This document shows, piece by piece, positions 6,506 through 7,678 of a stretch of 7,678 nucleotides of DNA. The notes under the pieces were generated by a model. It was not told where the DNA came from. It saw only the letters and a list, made by a program, of their open reading frames with translations, and did no database searches. Source of the stretch: Nitrospirota bacterium (GTDB lineage Bacteria > Nitrospirota > Thermodesulfovibrionia > UBA6902 > BMS3Bbin08); assembly GCA_030637135.1 (NCBI GenBank), contig DAOVVO010000064.1, positions 1 through 7,678 of the forward strand. Direction: 5' to 3'. Both the position numbers and the translations under genes were made by a program. The stretch's first letter is position 1, and each line of letters begins with the position of its first letter.

Positions 6506-7390
6506 CAGTTCACTATTGACATCCGCTGTTTTACAATTTTCTACAATCTCATCTTTATTCAGCATTCCAATAATAAATGAATCCACGTAAGGGAGATCCC
6601 TTACATATCTTAGCGACCTCTGTGCATCATCTTTGAGTTGACCTTCAGCTAACACCTTCATTCCGACAACACCTTTTGACTGAGAATGTATTATCCTCAC
6701 CGTATCTTCCACTGCTTGACGATCATCCGTTGATATCAGTTGTGATTCAGGTTTGGGACGTACAGCTGTTCGAATCCTCTCGGGAAGAAGATGTTGTGCA
6801 GTTTTTTTAATCCATGAAATTGACGCACGTTGATCATAAATATTAAGACTACAGGAGTCCATACAGATTCCAGCAAAATTTAACCTCACCCATACTAATT
6901 CAATTTCAGGAAGCTTTGTGACAGCTTGTAAGGCACTTATCCCGTGAGAAGACAGGCCTACAGCACGAACCTTCCCTTCCCTTTTTAACTCAAGTAAAGT
7001 ATCAAGTGCATTGAGTTTTGTTTTTAGTTCACGCTCTGTTTTTATTCCATGAAGCAGACACACATCAATATAGTCAACATTGAGTGCTCTAAGGGAATCA
7101 TTAAAATCCCTGATTGTATCTTTTTTATGAGTGGATAACAATTTTGTCGTAATCACAACATCTGAACGTTTTACGTGCTTTAATGCCTCCCTGATGTGAG
7201 GGTATGTCCCGTACTGAACTGCAGTGTCCCAGAAGTTTATACCATGATCAAAAGCAAAAACAAGAAGCTCTGCGAGTTTCTCTCTTTCCATCAATGCCTG
7301 AGCACAATGACCTGAGGGATGTGCAGTGCCGGTTCCTATTCCAAGTTTTGACACTTCAATGCCGGTTCTACCAAGCGTTACCCTGTTCAT
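6503..7390 (-). CDS. Aldo/keto reductase family protein
   Basis: This is a cytosolic TIM-barrel oxidoreductase, most likely NAD(P)H-dependent, of unknown substrate. The 295-residue protein starts with the usual VTLGRTGIEVSKLGIGTG. All four catalytic residues are present: Asp55 and Tyr60 in WDTAVQYG, Lys83 in ITTKL, and His114 in LLHG. Later barrel strands are VRAVGLSSHG (141-150), ELVWVRLNFAG (164-174), KGVVGMKVLAEG (239-250) and DSFIIGML (270-277). Between the sixth and seventh strands (about 178-230) there is a stretch noticeably longer than in many relatives, where MDG is soon followed by the helix leading to GVIGMK. The ATG has no Shine-Dalgarno site, but TATAAT lies 6 nt upstream, which suggests a near-leaderless transcript. 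It stands alone between the tRNA remnant and the PilZ gene, so context gives no pathway. No cysteine-rich ferredoxin tail is present. Confidence 0.92.
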   Translation of the reverse strand: MNRVTLGRTGIEVSKLGIGTGTAHPSGHCAQALMEREKLAELLVFAFDHGINFWDTAVQYGTYPHIREALKHVKRSDVVITTKLLSTHKKDTIRDFNDSLRALNVDYIDVCLLHGIKTERELKTKLNALDTLLELKREGKVRAVGLSSHGISALQAVTKLPEIELVWVRLNFAGICMDSCSLNIYDQRASISWIKKTAQHLLPERIRTAVRPKPESQLISTDDRQAVEDTVRIIHSQSKGVVGMKVLAEGQLKDDAQRSLRYVRDLPYVDSFIIGMLNKDEIVENCKTADVNSEL

Positions 7391-7396
7391 ATCATT

Positions 7397-7402
7397 ATTA
7401 TA
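7397..7402 (-). promoter_or_regulatory. Candidate -10 element of the AKR gene
   Basis: The minus strand reads TATAAT, a perfect -10 hexamer, 6 nt before the AKR ATG. No good -35 hexamer lies 16-18 bp upstream. If it is used, transcription would begin at or next to the A of the start codon, which fits the lack of a ribosome-binding site. Confidence 0.35.
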
Positions 7403-7425
7403 GCTCTACGTGGTATTTTCTTATG

Positions 7426-7445
7426 TTTGAGACTTTTTGAGACTT
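7426..7445. repeat. 10-bp perfect tandem duplication
   Basis: TTTGAGACTT occurs twice in direct succession (7426-7435 and 7436-7445), between the AKR -10 element and the tRNA terminator. It lies about 25-45 bp upstream of the -10, where an activator or repressor could bind, but it may be a simple slippage product. Confidence 0.6.
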
Positions 7446-7481
7446 AAAGAAAAAAGGACTCAGAAAAATCCCTAAGTCCTT
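7446..7481 (-). terminator. Intrinsic terminator of the tRNA-fMet gene
   Basis: On the minus strand a 10-bp stem, AAGGACTTAG with CTGAGTCCTT (one T-G pair), encloses an 8-nt loop and is followed by TTTTCTTT. It begins 10 bp after the tRNA CCA end. It therefore looks like the native terminator of the original tRNA gene, left in place with the 3' half. Confidence 0.85.
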
Positions 7482-7490
7482 AATTCTAAA

Positions 7491-7537
<47 letters not shown>

Positions 7538-7553
7538 GATTTAAAAGAATAAA

Positions 7554-7603
7554 CCACTATAAGGCATTGGTAAGAATTATAAACCTATCAATGCCTTACG
7601 TGG
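7554..7603. repeat. Long imperfect palindrome next to the tRNA remnant
   Basis: Arms 7554-7569 (CCACTATAAGGCATTG) and 7589-7603 (CAATGCCTTACGTGG) are near-perfect inverted repeats, with a 10-bp uninterrupted core pairing extended inward by a G-T and two A-T pairs. On the minus strand it is followed by TTTATTCTTTT, so it may terminate a minus-strand gene entering from the right. Equally, it could be a recombinase- or accessory-factor-binding site beside an attachment core. The sequence does not decide between these. Confidence 0.5.
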
Positions 7604-7678
7604 TATCAAAAGAAAAGAGAGTTGACATTGTTTTATGGTATTTGACACTGGTTCGTTAGAAAACGGTTAGAAAGTATG

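Noticed and set aside
7204..7440. Plus-strand 78-codon open frame opposite the start of the AKR gene
   Set aside because: It overlaps a reductase with all four catalytic residues, has no recognisable domain and no ribosome-binding site.
7622..7647. Two TTGACA hexamers 20 bp apart as plus-strand promoters
   Set aside because: No acceptable -10 hexamer follows either one at 16-18 bp within the window.

Overview
This is an AT-rich bacterial window (roughly 40% G+C by eye). Every confident gene lies on the minus strand, so the transcriptional order runs from high to low coordinates. The lineage cannot be fixed from the sequence alone. The short EF-Ts and the rpsB-tsf-pyrH-frr order are general bacterial traits. 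The A+T-rich spacers and dispersed repeats rich in CTTCGAC and CTCAGG words remind me of anammox-type Planctomycetes or some deltaproteobacterial genomes, but that is only a guess.

Right edge (about 7390-7678): only the 3' half of an initiator tRNA-fMet gene is present, from two bases before the anticodon loop through CCA, with its own intrinsic terminator. The 5' half is missing and is replaced by unrelated sequence carrying a long imperfect palindrome. This is the usual picture of an integrase attachment scar, and an integrated element would lie to the right, outside the window. An aldo/keto reductase gene (6503-7390) follows the tRNA terminator.

Middle (5687-6502): an AT-rich spacer holds one copy of a dispersed repeat, then a promoter and a stand-alone PilZ-domain (cyclic-di-GMP receptor) gene.

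Left (142-5228): the classic translation and nucleotide block rpsB-tsf-pyrH-frr is tightly packed, with ATGA and 11-nt overlaps and Shine-Dalgarno sites inside upstream genes. A 187-bp gap follows, then gap-pgk, the two lower-glycolysis enzymes that interconvert glyceraldehyde-3-phosphate and 3-phosphoglycerate. A second, inverted copy of the dispersed repeat lies directly 3' of pgk and supplies strong hairpins. The whole rpsB-to-pgk block plus PilZ is therefore bracketed by inverted repeats.

Most of the window is ordinary housekeeping sequence. I did not find a complete undescribed system inside it. The strongest lead is the truncated tRNA-fMet at the right edge, which points to an integrated element just outside.
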